A program made the position numbers and the translations under genes. From Eremococcus coleocola DSM 15696 (GTDB lineage Bacteria > Bacillota > Bacilli > Lactobacillales > Aerococcaceae), in contig NZ_AUAT01000015.1 in the NCBI RefSeq assembly GCF_000428865.1, positions 1-62,842 of the forward strand: DNA of 62,842 nt, given 5' to 3'. Below are positions 33,776 to 42,663 of this stretch, in pieces. A model generated the notes under the pieces. It saw nothing but the letters and a program-made list of their open reading frames with translations, did no database searches and was not told where the DNA came from. Position 1 is the first letter of the stretch, and each line of letters begins with the position of its first letter.

Positions 33776-35983
33776 ATGACGCGAAATCAAGATTTAACCG
33801 CAGAAGACGTGCTAAGTCTTTGCGCTGAATATATGAATGAAAAAAATCTAAAACTAGTTAGGAAATCCTATGATTTTGCAAGATTGGCCCACCAAGAACA
33901 GTTTCGTTTGTCCGGCGAGCCTTATATCATCCATCCCATTCAGGTAGCGGGTATTTTAGCTAAGTTGCATATGGATGCCGATACGATTGCTACCGGCTTC
34001 TTACATGATGTAGTGGAAGATACACCCCATAGTTTAGAAGAGATTTCAGAAGAATTCTCACCCGCCATTGCTTTTCTTATTGATGGGGTCACTAAGTTAG
34101 GGAGGTTAAAGTTCCAGTCAAAAAAAGAAGCGCTTGCTGAAAACCACCGCAAGATGCTCCTAGCTATGGCAAAAGACATTCGGGTTATTATTGTGAAATT
34201 AGCCGACCGCTTACATAATATGCGGACCATGAAATACCAAAAACCAGAAAAGCAAGTGGAAAAGTCGCAAGAAGCGATTGATGTCTATGCTCCTTTAGCT
34301 GACCGAATTGGGATGAACTCTATTAAGTGGGAGCTAGAAGATATTGCACTAAGGTATATTAATCCAGAAGCTTACTATAATATTGTTCACTTGATGGATT
34401 CTAAGCGGGAAGAGCGGGAACATTATATTAATGCCACTATTTCTGAATTGCAGGATGCCATTATGGCTATTGATATTGAGGGGACTATTTATGGACGACC
34501 TAAACATATTTACTCAATTTACCGAAAAATGGTCGACCAAAAGAAAGATTTTGAAGATATTTTCGACTTACTGGCTATTCGTGTTTTAGTAGATTCTATT
34601 AAAGATTGTTATGCTGTTTTAGGGGCGGTCCACACTCAATGGAAACCTATGCCTGGCCGATTTAAGGATTATATTGCTATGCCAAAGGCTAACCTTTATC
34701 AGTCAATCCATACCACGGTGATTGGGCCTCAAGGTAAACCGGTAGAAATCCAAATTCGGACTTATCAAATGCATGAAGTGGCTGAGTATGGGGTAGCTGC
34801 TCACTGGGCCTATAAAGAAGGCAAGACTGATAAAGTCGAGTCCAATGATGCCATTCAAAAACAATTGAACTGGTTCAAAGACTTGGCTGAATTACAAGAT
34901 GAAGCCACAGACGCCTCTGAATTTATGGACTTTGTTAAAGAAGATATTTTCAAGGATCTCGTATATATTTTTACGCCCAAAGGTGAAGTAATGGAGTTAC
35001 CGATGGGTTCAAGTCCGGTAGACTTTGCTTACCATATTCATACTGAAATTGGCAATAAGGTCACAGGTGCCAAGGTGAATGGTAACATTGTTCCCTTAGA
35101 TTATAAGTTAAAAAACGGGGATATCGTAGAAATTATGACCAATCCGAATGCCAAGCCAAGTCGTGATTGGGTCAACATCACCGCCACCTCTAAGGCGCGG
35201 AATCGGATTAAACGCTATTTCAAGATGGCTGACCGACAACAAAATGCTGAAACGGGTAAAGGAATTATTGAAAAAGAAATCCGAGCCAACCATCATACCA
35301 TGAAGGAATTTAATACTCGTAAAGTTGAAGAAGCAGTCTTAGACCGGTTTAATTTTAACGAATATGAAGACCTCTATGCCGCCATTGCCCTGGGAGAAAT
35401 TTCAGCCCAGACCGTATTAAATTTCCTTGGTTGGAAAGAAGAGGAATCCGAGCCCGAACGGTCCAATGATCAAATTATAAACAAAGAAAATTCGAATCAA
35501 GCGAAGGCTAGTCGTACGGTCCATGAATCAGGTGTTGTAGTTGAAGGGGCGGACAACTTAATGATTCGCTTAAGCCATTGCTGCAATCCGGTGCCAGGTG
35601 ATGAAATCGTGGGTTATATTACCCGAGGTCGCGGAATTTCAGTCCACCGCAAAGACTGTAAAAACCTCAAGTCCAAATCAGATCTTGATAACCGGTTGAT
35701 TCATGTCGAATGGGAAAGTCAAGCGGGAGCCGACATCCAACAGTCATATACAGCTGAAATTAAAATTTTTGGTTTTGACCGGTCTGGTCTCTTAAATGAT
35801 GTCCTTCATGTGATTAACCATACGGTTAAGGGGTTAACCGCCATAAATGGAAAAACGGATAAAGATTCGAATGTTAATTTTACGATTAAAATTTCGATTA
35901 ATGATACCAATGAGTTAAAAGACCTCATGAGTAAACTAAAAAATATTCCAGATGTTTACGAAGTGAAGCGGGTTACGGTCTAA
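33776..35983 (+). CDS. rel: Bifunctional (p)ppGpp synthetase/hydrolase, RelA/SpoT homologue
   Basis: This 735-residue stringent-response enzyme makes and degrades (p)ppGpp in response to uncharged tRNA on ribosomes. The HD hydrolase has FLHDVVEDT (His77-Asp78), and DRLHNMRTM follows. The synthetase region around 235-350 includes GRPKHIYSIYRKM and YQSIHTTVIGP. A TGS domain (about 393-455) and a Cys/His segment (LSHCCNPVPGDEIVGYITRG, about 600) follow, then an ACT domain at the C-terminus. The hydrolase motif looks intact, so it is the bifunctional Rel type. dtd follows, as in B. subtilis. Confidence 0.96.
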   Translation: MTRNQDLTAEDVLSLCAEYMNEKNLKLVRKSYDFARLAHQEQFRLSGEPYIIHPIQVAGILAKLHMDADTIATGFLHDVVEDTPHSLEEISEEFSPAIAFLIDGVTKLGRLKFQSKKEALAENHRKMLLAMAKDIRVIIVKLADRLHNMRTMKYQKPEKQVEKSQEAIDVYAPLADRIGMNSIKWELEDIALRYINPEAYYNIVHLMDSKREEREHYINATISELQDAIMAIDIEGTIYGRPKHIYSIYRKMVDQKKDFEDIFDLLAIRVLVDSIKDCYAVLGAVHTQWKPMPGRFKDYIAMPKANLYQSIHTTVIGPQGKPVEIQIRTYQMHEVAEYGVAAHWAYKEGKTDKVESNDAIQKQLNWFKDLAELQDEATDASEFMDFVKEDIFKDLVYIFTPKGEVMELPMGSSPVDFAYHIHTEIGNKVTGAKVNGNIVPLDYKLKNGDIVEIMTNPNAKPSRDWVNITATSKARNRIKRYFKMADRQQNAETGKGIIEKEIRANHHTMKEFNTRKVEEAVLDRFNFNEYEDLYAAIALGEISAQTVLNFLGWKEEESEPERSNDQIINKENSNQAKASRTVHESGVVVEGADNLMIRLSHCCNPVPGDEIVGYITRGRGISVHRKDCKNLKSKSDLDNRLIHVEWESQAGADIQQSYTAEIKIFGFDRSGLLNDVLHVINHTVKGLTAINGKTDKDSNVNFTIKISINDTNELKDLMSKLKNIPDVYEVKRVTV

Positions 35984-36001
35984 GACTAGAAAGGGGATAG
36001 C

Positions 36002-36448
36002 ATGCGGTTAGTCATTCAAAAATGTGGTCCTTCCTCTGTGTCGGTTGACGGCCAAGTGATTGGAGCCATTAAGAAAGGGTTTGTTATTTTGGTTGGTGTC
36101 AGTGACCAAGATCAAGCTGAAGACCTTGATTATTGTGTCCGTAAAGTGAGTAAAATGCGGATTTTTGAAGATGAAGCAGGTAAGACCAATTTAGATTTAG
36201 ATGCGGTTGGGGGAGCCATTCTTTCAATTAGTCAATTCACTCTTTTAGCGGATACTCGCAAAGGCAATCGTCCTTCTTTTGTCCATGCAGCTCCACCTGA
36301 AATGGCGGAAGCTTATTATGATAAGTTCAACCAAGAGTTGGTTAAGTTAGGCTTTGAAGTTCAAACAGGCCGGTTTGGGGCCGATATGACCTTAAACATT
36401 CAAAATGAAGGACCCATGACGATTATTTTAGATTCAAGAGATAAATGA
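36002..36448 (+). CDS. dtd: D-aminoacyl-tRNA deacylase
   Basis: This 148-residue proofreading enzyme removes D-amino acids (and Gly) from mischarged tRNA. The two signature motifs are present: SQFTLLADTRKGNRPSF (about 79-95) and NEGPMTIILDSR (about 136-147), the family's NxGP(V/M)T. GGGG precedes the ATG, 18 bp after rel, so the two are co-transcribed. Confidence 0.94.
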   Translation: MRLVIQKCGPSSVSVDGQVIGAIKKGFVILVGVSDQDQAEDLDYCVRKVSKMRIFEDEAGKTNLDLDAVGGAILSISQFTLLADTRKGNRPSFVHAAPPEMAEAYYDKFNQELVKLGFEVQTGRFGADMTLNIQNEGPMTIILDSRDK

Positions 36449-36527
36449 GACTAAAAGTAGCGGACAGCCAAAGTGAAAATTAGAGATTTTCATGCCTTGA
36501 TTGGCCGCCCCCGCACGATTGACTAGG

Positions 36528-36620
36528 ATGGAACCAGTCGCTATGCGACGCTGAAGTTAAGCTCACGACTTCGCTTAACTACTAGGGTTCTAAGTCGTTT
36601 CACTCCAAGAACCCTAGTAA
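36528..36620. repeat. Cluster of hairpins downstream of dtd
   Basis: Three neighbouring palindromes occur: CAG…CTG around TCGCTATGCGACG (36535-36553), AGTTAAGC…GCTTAACT with loop TCACGACTTC (36555-36580), and ACTAGGGTTCT…AGAACCCTAGT with a loop holding TCGTTTCACTC (36581-36618). The loop style, TC…TC of about 10-11 bases, is that of the pepF upstream repeats. Confidence 0.65.
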
Positions 36621-36656
36621 ACTATTGCGATGTATTATTCTGATTTTAATATAAAT

Positions 36657-36687
36657 GAGCGGGACTGGGCTTGTTGCCCAGTTTTTT
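36657..36687. terminator. GAGCGGGAC-type terminator between dtd and xpt
   Basis: GAGCGGGA is followed by the stem CTGGGC / GCCCAG and TTTTTTATT. It nearly duplicates the element at 27393 and lies between convergent genes. Confidence 0.7.
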
Positions 36688-37282
36688 ATTGTCCACAAAA
36701 TTTATCCTCTTCAAGAAAGCTAATTTTACCCTGGTCTAAGGCCGCAATGCGGCAGATTGAGTATACATCTAAGCCGGCTGTTTCTAATCGGCTGCGACCT
36801 GCTTGGAAGGATTTTTCAATACAAATCCCCACGCCTGCCACTTGGGCGCCCGCCTGCTTAGCGATTTCGACTAAGCCTAGAACAGCTTGGCCTTGGGCAA
36901 GAAAATCATCAATAATGAGAATTCGGTCTTGGCTGGTTAAATAAGCCTTATCAATACTAATTGTGGTTTCTGTCTGTTTGGTATAAGAATAAACTGGACT
37001 ATGGTAGACATGGTCATTTTTTAAGGTAGAGGGTTGTGATTTTTTGGCAAAAAGCATGGGTATGCCCCAGTGGCTAGCCAGCATAAGGGCAGGTGCAATG
37101 CCAGAGGCTTCAATGGTGACAATTTTGGTGATGGAAGAGCGGTTAAAATATGCAGCGAAATCCAAAGCAATGGCTTTGATTAATTCAGGGTCGATTTGGT
37201 GATTGAGAAAACTGTCGACTTTTAAGACATTGCCAGGAAATACCTGACCTTGCTCTTTGATCATGGTTTGAAGATTTTTCAT
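36686..37282 (-). CDS. xpt: Xanthine phosphoribosyltransferase
   Basis: This 198-residue enzyme salvages xanthine to XMP using PRPP. The start QVFPGNVLKVDSFLNHQIDP is typical of Xpt, the purine region reads IVTIEASGIAPALMLASHWGIPMLFAKK, and the PRPP loop is ILIIDDFLAQGQAVLGL (about 128-144). AAAGGAG precedes the ATG. I looked for a purine riboswitch upstream on the minus strand (37283-37400) and saw no aptamer core, so control must differ from B. subtilis xpt. Confidence 0.93.
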   Translation of the reverse strand: MKNLQTMIKEQGQVFPGNVLKVDSFLNHQIDPELIKAIALDFAAYFNRSSITKIVTIEASGIAPALMLASHWGIPMLFAKKSQPSTLKNDHVYHSPVYSYTKQTETTISIDKAYLTSQDRILIIDDFLAQGQAVLGLVEIAKQAGAQVAGVGICIEKSFQAGRSRLETAGLDVYSICRIAALDQGKISFLEEDKFCGQ

Positions 37283-37493
37283 GTTTGACTCCTTTATTCA
37301 TTTTTTAACTAATACTGTTATATAGAAAATTCGAGTTAAATTTGTTATTTAATTCTTAAAAGATAGGACAACTTATGAGAGTATTTTAATCGTATGACAA
37401 AGTTGTAACGCTTATGTAACAAATATTAGATAAGTTTGAATTTTTTATGATGCATTTATATAATTAAGGATAGCAAATTGAGGGAGGAAAGCA

Positions 37494-38867
37494 ATGGATA
37501 AGGTCAATTATTTGATGCGTGCAATTATGACACGCAAATATTTCCCTTTATTTATCACACTCTGTCTAATGGCTTGCTCAAGTTTAGCCGTATGGGGTCT
37601 CCTCTCTAATAATTCGATGATCATCGAACGACCTGGCCTTGTCATGCGACGGAACGCTGCCACCAATCAAGAAAAAGTAGCCGATTTAGTTGAAGGAGAC
37701 ACCATTAATATCATCGGACAAAAGAATGGTTGGCTCCATGTTAGAAAAGAAGACCTAAGTGAGGGTTGGATTCCTCAATGGTTATTAGAAAATAACAAAT
37801 TAAATAATGACCAAGAAATTGCTATTAAAACTTTGATGTCTTCAGATTTATTAGCTGAAGCCACTTACCGAAGTAATCATTTAATCGAAGTTCCGTTAGG
37901 AACTTACCTACTGATAAATTATGAATCTAATGGCTGGGTACAAGTTACTTATGAAGGTAAAGTGGGTTATTTAAAAGCTGATGTAGGAGAAATTATTAAT
38001 GAGAGCGATATGCCTCAAGAAACCTATGAACGGCTAGAGTCTCAAGAGCAAGAAAACACGGATGGTCCAAGTGTTACTGTTGGTGCAACCGTGAAAGTTA
38101 AGAGCTTTGATTCACCACTTTATGCCGAACCTTCTACCAGTGCTGAAACTATCTATACAGTTCCGGTTGAAACAACTTTAGTTTATTTAGAAACTGTGAC
38201 TAATGATGCTGGCCAGGAATTTTATTTCGTCCAAGATGGGGAAGGGCGCCAAGGTTACTTAGATACAACCTATGTTTCAAAATCAGACTATTCAACAGAC
38301 CATCTGAATAGTCCAAAGGTAAGCTCGCTTAAGGAGGCTAAGGTCTTGATTGACCCTGGTCATGGGGGCGAAGATCCAGGGGCTACCGCTTATGATAATG
38401 GGTCATATGAAAAAGAACACACTTTAGCCACCGCCTTAAAAGTCAAAGAAAAATTAGAAGCTGCTGGTGCGACGGTGACCTTAACTCGAGAAAGCGATCA
38501 GTGGGTTGAATTGAGTGATCGGGCTAAGTTGGCCAACGACCAAGACGTCGATGTATTCTTATCGCTTCATTATGATTCTTCTCCAGGAGCTGGTTTGCAT
38601 GGGGTGACAACCTATTATTACCATGATGCAGATCAAACTATGGCTAATTCTGTAAATAATCAATTGGCCACCCTAGAGATTAATAATAATGGGGTTCACT
38701 TTGGAAATTACCAAGTTCTTAGAGAAAATCATCAACCTGCTTTACTATTAGAGTTGGGTTATGTTTCAGAAACGACTGACTTGAAGTTTATTCGGTCAGA
38801 TGCTTATCATGAGCAAGTTGCCAATGCAATTGTTAATGGGTTAAATGCTTATTTTGAAAATAATTAA
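37494..38867 (+). CDS. N-acetylmuramoyl-L-alanine amidase with SH3b domains
   Basis: This 457-residue secreted cell-wall hydrolase has a signal-anchor helix at about 17-38 (the ATG at 37494 follows GGGAGG), and SH3-like binding domains at about 43-98, 105-150 and 195-262. An Amidase_3 zinc domain runs from about 280 to the end. Zinc and catalytic positions are seen in LIDPGHGGEDPG (His), a Glu in SYEKEHTLA, SLHYDSS (His) and LLELGYVSE (catalytic Glu). It sits between dtd and hisS as YrvJ does in B. subtilis, with xpt inserted on the other strand. Confidence 0.93.
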   Translation: MDKVNYLMRAIMTRKYFPLFITLCLMACSSLAVWGLLSNNSMIIERPGLVMRRNAATNQEKVADLVEGDTINIIGQKNGWLHVRKEDLSEGWIPQWLLENNKLNNDQEIAIKTLMSSDLLAEATYRSNHLIEVPLGTYLLINYESNGWVQVTYEGKVGYLKADVGEIINESDMPQETYERLESQEQENTDGPSVTVGATVKVKSFDSPLYAEPSTSAETIYTVPVETTLVYLETVTNDAGQEFYFVQDGEGRQGYLDTTYVSKSDYSTDHLNSPKVSSLKEAKVLIDPGHGGEDPGATAYDNGSYEKEHTLATALKVKEKLEAAGATVTLTRESDQWVELSDRAKLANDQDVDVFLSLHYDSSPGAGLHGVTTYYYHDADQTMANSVNNQLATLEINNNGVHFGNYQVLRENHQPALLLELGYVSETTDLKFIRSDAYHEQVANAIVNGLNAYFENN

Positions 38868-38964
38868 GCCGTTGGACTTAAAAACGTTTTCCTAAGCAAA
38901 ATAATTGATAAGGCTTGACAAAGCTATTTAGAACGATTAGATTAGATACAAGAATTATAAATTC

Positions 38965-39180
38965 AATGAAGTAGACAGGGTCGCAATCATAATTAGAGAG
39001 TTACCAAATGCTGAAAGGTAATACGATTAACGGCTGACACTATGGAGAAGGATAATGCAAAGTTATTCCGTTAACTGCGTTAAAGTTTGAGGTGCTTGTT
39101 ATTTTAGATAAGCACAAATTCAGGTGGTACCACGTAATCATACAAACGTCCTGTGACTTCGGTCATAGGCTTTTTTTATT
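38965..39180 (+). promoter_or_regulatory. T-box riboswitch controlling hisS-aspS
   Basis: This leader RNA reads the charging of tRNA. Stem I runs from about 38970 with the AG loop AAAGGTAATAC (39014-39024) and a specifier region CTGACACTATGG, in which GAC (Asp) and CAC (His) codons overlap at 39036-39040. The T-box core CAGGTGGTACCACG (39121-39134) pairs with the tRNA acceptor end. A terminator, GTCCTGTGAC / GTCATAGGC with a TTCG loop and seven Ts, ends at 39177. Either codon would fit the operon it controls. Confidence 0.85.
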
Positions 39181-39218
39181 GTTTGAATTCATGTGAATGT
39201 TTAATAAGGAGGAAAAAA

Positions 39219-40538
39219 ATGATACAGAAAATTAAAGGGGCCGAAGACTTATTAGCTGACAAAATACCGACTTGGCACTATGTTGAAGATACGGCACGTA
39301 CAATATTTGAAGCCTATAATTTTAAAGAAATACGGACTCCGATGATTGAAAACTTTGAATTGTTTTCACGTTCAGTAGGGGAAAGTACCGATATTGTCTC
39401 TAAAGAAATGTATGACTTTGAAGATAAGGGGGGCCGTCGGATTGCCTTAAGACCCGAAGGTACTGCACCCGTTGTCCGAGCCTTTGTAGAACATAAGTTA
39501 TTTGGTCCGGAGTATCCACAACCTTATAAAGCTTACTATATAGGACCTATGTTCCGTTATGAACGGCCGCAAGCGGGCCGCCAACGTCAATTCCACCAAA
39601 TTGGGATGGAAGTGTTTGGGTCTTCTAATCCAGCCACAGACGCTGAAGGAATTGCGATGGCCTGGGATTTACTTTCCGAATTAGGTTTGGAAAACTTGAC
39701 CATCCACTTGAATTCCTTGGGTAAAACGCCAGAACGGATGGCCTACCGTCAAGCCTTAATCGACTATTTCACCCCTCATTTAGCAGAATTATCTGAAGAT
39801 TCCCAACGTCGGCTCCATGATAATCCTTTACGGGTGCTTGATTCTAAAGATCCTAAAGATAAAGTTTTTGTCAAAGATGCACCGACCATCCTTGATTATT
39901 TGTCTGAAGAAAGTAAGGCTCATTTCCAAGCGGTTCAAAACTACTTGACTGATTTAGAGATTCCTTTCCAAATCAATCCTTATGTGGTTCGTGGTTTAGA
40001 TTATTATCAAGATACTATTTTTGAAATTATGGTAGAAGATGAATCCATTGGAGCACAGTCAACTGTCGCCGGTGGCGGTCGTTATGATGGCCTCGTACAG
40101 GAACTGGGTGGTCCTGAAGTGCCCGGCTTTGGTTTTGCACTTGGGGTTGAACGTCTGATTTTAGTTATGGAACATCAAGCAGTGGAAATTCCAGCTGAAG
40201 ATGGGTTAGACCTCTTTGTATTATTGGCTGACCCTGAAGCTAATTCGCTGGCGTTACAAGTTTTACAAGCAGCCCGGCAAGATGGCTTGATTGCGGACCG
40301 TGATTTTATGAATCGGAGCCTTAAGTCACAATTTAAAACAGCGGCTAAAAACAATGCTAGTTTAGTGACTACCTTAGGTGGCGATGAAGTGGCAAGTAAA
40401 ATGATCCGCTTGAAAAATCAGGAAAGCGGTAAGGAAGCTGAGTTTTCCTTAGATGAATTAATTGAAGATTTTGCTGGAATTTACCGTCAAATGACCATGG
40501 ATACCTCAGCAATTGATGATTTTTTTAAAGGAGTATAG
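39219..40538 (+). CDS. hisS: Histidyl-tRNA synthetase
   Basis: This 439-residue class II synthetase is a homodimer. Motif 2 is MFRYERPQAGRQRQFHQIGMEVFG (near 110), the histidine-A motif is VRGLDYYQDTIFEI (near 257) and GGGRYDGLVQELGG is motif-like near 285, with GFGFALGVERLIL as motif 3. The ATG at 39219 follows AAGGAGG; the frame is open upstream into the T-box terminator, which cannot be coding. Four bases separate it from aspS. Confidence 0.96.
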   Translation: MIQKIKGAEDLLADKIPTWHYVEDTARTIFEAYNFKEIRTPMIENFELFSRSVGESTDIVSKEMYDFEDKGGRRIALRPEGTAPVVRAFVEHKLFGPEYPQPYKAYYIGPMFRYERPQAGRQRQFHQIGMEVFGSSNPATDAEGIAMAWDLLSELGLENLTIHLNSLGKTPERMAYRQALIDYFTPHLAELSEDSQRRLHDNPLRVLDSKDPKDKVFVKDAPTILDYLSEESKAHFQAVQNYLTDLEIPFQINPYVVRGLDYYQDTIFEIMVEDESIGAQSTVAGGGRYDGLVQELGGPEVPGFGFALGVERLILVMEHQAVEIPAEDGLDLFVLLADPEANSLALQVLQAARQDGLIADRDFMNRSLKSQFKTAAKNNASLVTTLGGDEVASKMIRLKNQESGKEAEFSLDELIEDFAGIYRQMTMDTSAIDDFFKGV

Positions 40539-40541
40539 AAA

Positions 40542-42323
40542 ATGACACAAAGAACAGTTTATAATGGATTAGTTTCAGAAGAATATGTAGGCCAAGAAAT
40601 TACCCTTAAAGGTTGGGTCCAAAAACGTCGGGATCTTGGTGGAGTGATTTTTATTGACTTACGTGACCGGGAAGGTTTCTGCCAAGTGGTATTTGACCGT
40701 CAATATATTCCTGACCAAATGGATGAAGCCGATCACTTACGGTCAGAATATGTGGTTGAAGTAACCGGTAAGTTACGTCACCGGGCGGAAGAATCTATTA
40801 ATCCAAAGATTCCTACTGGACATTTTGAATTAGTGGCCCATGAATTAACCGTTTTGGCTAAATCAAAAACGCCAGCCATTTATATTGAAGATGATCGGAC
40901 CTCTGATGAGGAAGTACGGTTGAAATATCGTTATTTAGACTTACGGCGGCCAAATATGGTTAAGAATTTGAAATTCCGTCACCAAGTGACTAAAACCATC
41001 CGTCATTATTTAGATAATAAAGACTTTATCGATGTGGAAACCCCATATTTGACCCGGTCAACTCCAGAAGGCGCCCGTGACTTTCTCGTGCCAACGCGCC
41101 GCGAACCAAATTCTTTCTATGCCTTACCACAATCTCCTCAAATATATAAACAATTATTAATGGGGTCTGGTATTGACCGCTATTATCAAATTGTGCGTTG
41201 TTTCCGGGATGAAGACTTACGGGGTGACCGTCAACCTGAGTTTACCCAAGTAGACTTGGAAACTTCATTTATGACACAAGCTGAAATTCAAGAGATTGTG
41301 GAAAACATGTTGAAAGACGTGGTTAAAGAAACCCGTGGCTTAGAAATCAAGGAAGCTTTCCCAGTCATGACTTATGATGAAGCCATGAATTCATACGGTT
41401 CTGATAAACCGGATATCCGTTTTGATATGACCTTAAAAGATTTAAGTGATTTCGCTGCGACTGCTGATTTCAAAGTTTTCCGGGCTGCAGTTGAAAATGG
41501 CGGTAAAGTTAAAGCGATTAACTTGAAAGGTTTGGCTGATGAATATACTCGTAAAACCGCAGATGAATTATATAACGTTGTTAAACCATTTGGGGCAAAA
41601 GGCTTGGCTTGGACTAAGATTACTGAAGATGGATTCAACGGTCCAATTGCTAAATTCTTAGGTTCTGACGAAGATTATCAAGCCATTACTTCAGCAGTCG
41701 ATGGTGAAGTTGGGGACATTCTCTTCTTTATGGCTGACTCAGCTGATGTAGTCAACAATTCTTTAGGTGCCTTACGGACGCATTTGGCGGCTAAGCATGG
41801 CTTATATGATGAAGCCGAATTAGCCTTCCTATGGGTAGTTGACTGGCCATTATTAGAATTTGACCCTGAAGCAGGCCGGTATGTGGCAATGCACCATCCG
41901 TTTACTTCACCACAAAATTCAGATATTGCCGAATTAAAGGCCCACCCAGAAAAAGCCTTAGCCAATGCTTATGATATCGTCTTAAATGGCTATGAAATCG
42001 GTGGGGGTTCTATCCGGATTCATACTCGAGAAATGCAAGACCAAATGTTTGAGTTATTAGGCTTTACGCCTGAAGAAGCTGAAAACCAATTTGGTTTCTT
42101 ACTCCATGCGTTTGATTATGGTTTCCCACCACATGGTGGTTTGGCTATCGGTCTAGATCGTTTAGTCATGATCTTGGCCCAAGAAAAGAACATCCGTCAA
42201 GTCATTGCTTTCCCTAAATCTGGTTCTGGTATGGACTTAATGTCTAACTCACCAGCTGCCGTTGCTAATGATCAATTAAGAGAATTGAACTTAGCAGTGA
42301 AGGAAAGTAAGAAGATTAAATAA
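40542..42323 (+). CDS. aspS: Aspartyl-tRNA synthetase
   Basis: This 593-residue bacterial-type AspRS has an anticodon OB-fold at about 15-105 (ITLKGWVQKRRDLGGVIFIDLRDREG), a class II core with FRDEDLRGDRQPEFTQVD (motif 2, about 217-234) and the bacterial GAD insertion (about 285-415). Motif 3 is GGLAIGLDRLVMIL. It sits beside hisS under the same T-box. AAAGGAG precedes the ATG, inside the end of hisS. A gatCAB operon is not in the window, so whether it is discriminating cannot be judged. Confidence 0.96.
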   Translation: MTQRTVYNGLVSEEYVGQEITLKGWVQKRRDLGGVIFIDLRDREGFCQVVFDRQYIPDQMDEADHLRSEYVVEVTGKLRHRAEESINPKIPTGHFELVAHELTVLAKSKTPAIYIEDDRTSDEEVRLKYRYLDLRRPNMVKNLKFRHQVTKTIRHYLDNKDFIDVETPYLTRSTPEGARDFLVPTRREPNSFYALPQSPQIYKQLLMGSGIDRYYQIVRCFRDEDLRGDRQPEFTQVDLETSFMTQAEIQEIVENMLKDVVKETRGLEIKEAFPVMTYDEAMNSYGSDKPDIRFDMTLKDLSDFAATADFKVFRAAVENGGKVKAINLKGLADEYTRKTADELYNVVKPFGAKGLAWTKITEDGFNGPIAKFLGSDEDYQAITSAVDGEVGDILFFMADSADVVNNSLGALRTHLAAKHGLYDEAELAFLWVVDWPLLEFDPEAGRYVAMHHPFTSPQNSDIAELKAHPEKALANAYDIVLNGYEIGGGSIRIHTREMQDQMFELLGFTPEEAENQFGFLLHAFDYGFPPHGGLAIGLDRLVMILAQEKNIRQVIAFPKSGSGMDLMSNSPAAVANDQLRELNLAVKESKKIK

Positions 42324-42334
42324 TATAAATTTAA

Positions 42335-42369
42335 AGAAGATAAGATTAAAGCCTTATCTTCTTTTTTAT
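42335..42369 (+). terminator. hisS-aspS terminator
   Basis: AGAAGATAAG pairs with CTTATCTTCT, followed by a T-run. Confidence 0.8.
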
Positions 42370-42447
42370 TATTCAAAATTAATCTTAATAACAATTATTG
42401 TTTTTGTATAAAAACATGAAGTTATATATAGCAATTTAAAATATTAA

Positions 42448-42597
42448 ATGATGCTGATTTTGCTAAAAAATAACGATATTAAAGCGGGGCAAGCTGAAAA
42501 AGCTACATTTGACCAAGCCCTTCAAGAGGAAGGTCTAATTGAAGAATTAGCAACTTATGAAGGCAATAAAGCTTACTATGATGGAATGAAGAATTAG
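42448..42597 (+). other. Short open frame, possible gene remnant (49 codons)
   Basis: The frame reads MMLILLKNNDIKAGQ and then EKATFDQALQEEGLIEELATY to a stop. It looks like genuine protein sequence, possibly a C-terminal helical end of a lost gene. It lacks a clear ribosome site. I do not recognise a family. The rest of 42370-42610 is AT-rich and featureless. Confidence 0.35.
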
Positions 42598-42616
42598 ACT
42601 TGGGTTAGCAAGTTAA

Positions 42617-42653
42617 AAGGAGTTGAGCAAATTTGCTCAACTCCTTTTTTAAT
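42617..42653. terminator. Perfect bidirectional terminator
   Basis: AAAAGGAGTTGAGCAAA pairs perfectly with its complement and is flanked by A and T runs. It serves the minus-strand regulator gene ending at 42664. Confidence 0.8.
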
Positions 42654-42663
42654 CTTCACTCTA

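Noticed and set aside
37283-37400. Purine riboswitch upstream of xpt
   Set aside because: None of the conserved loop or junction sequences of the purine aptamer is visible on the minus strand.
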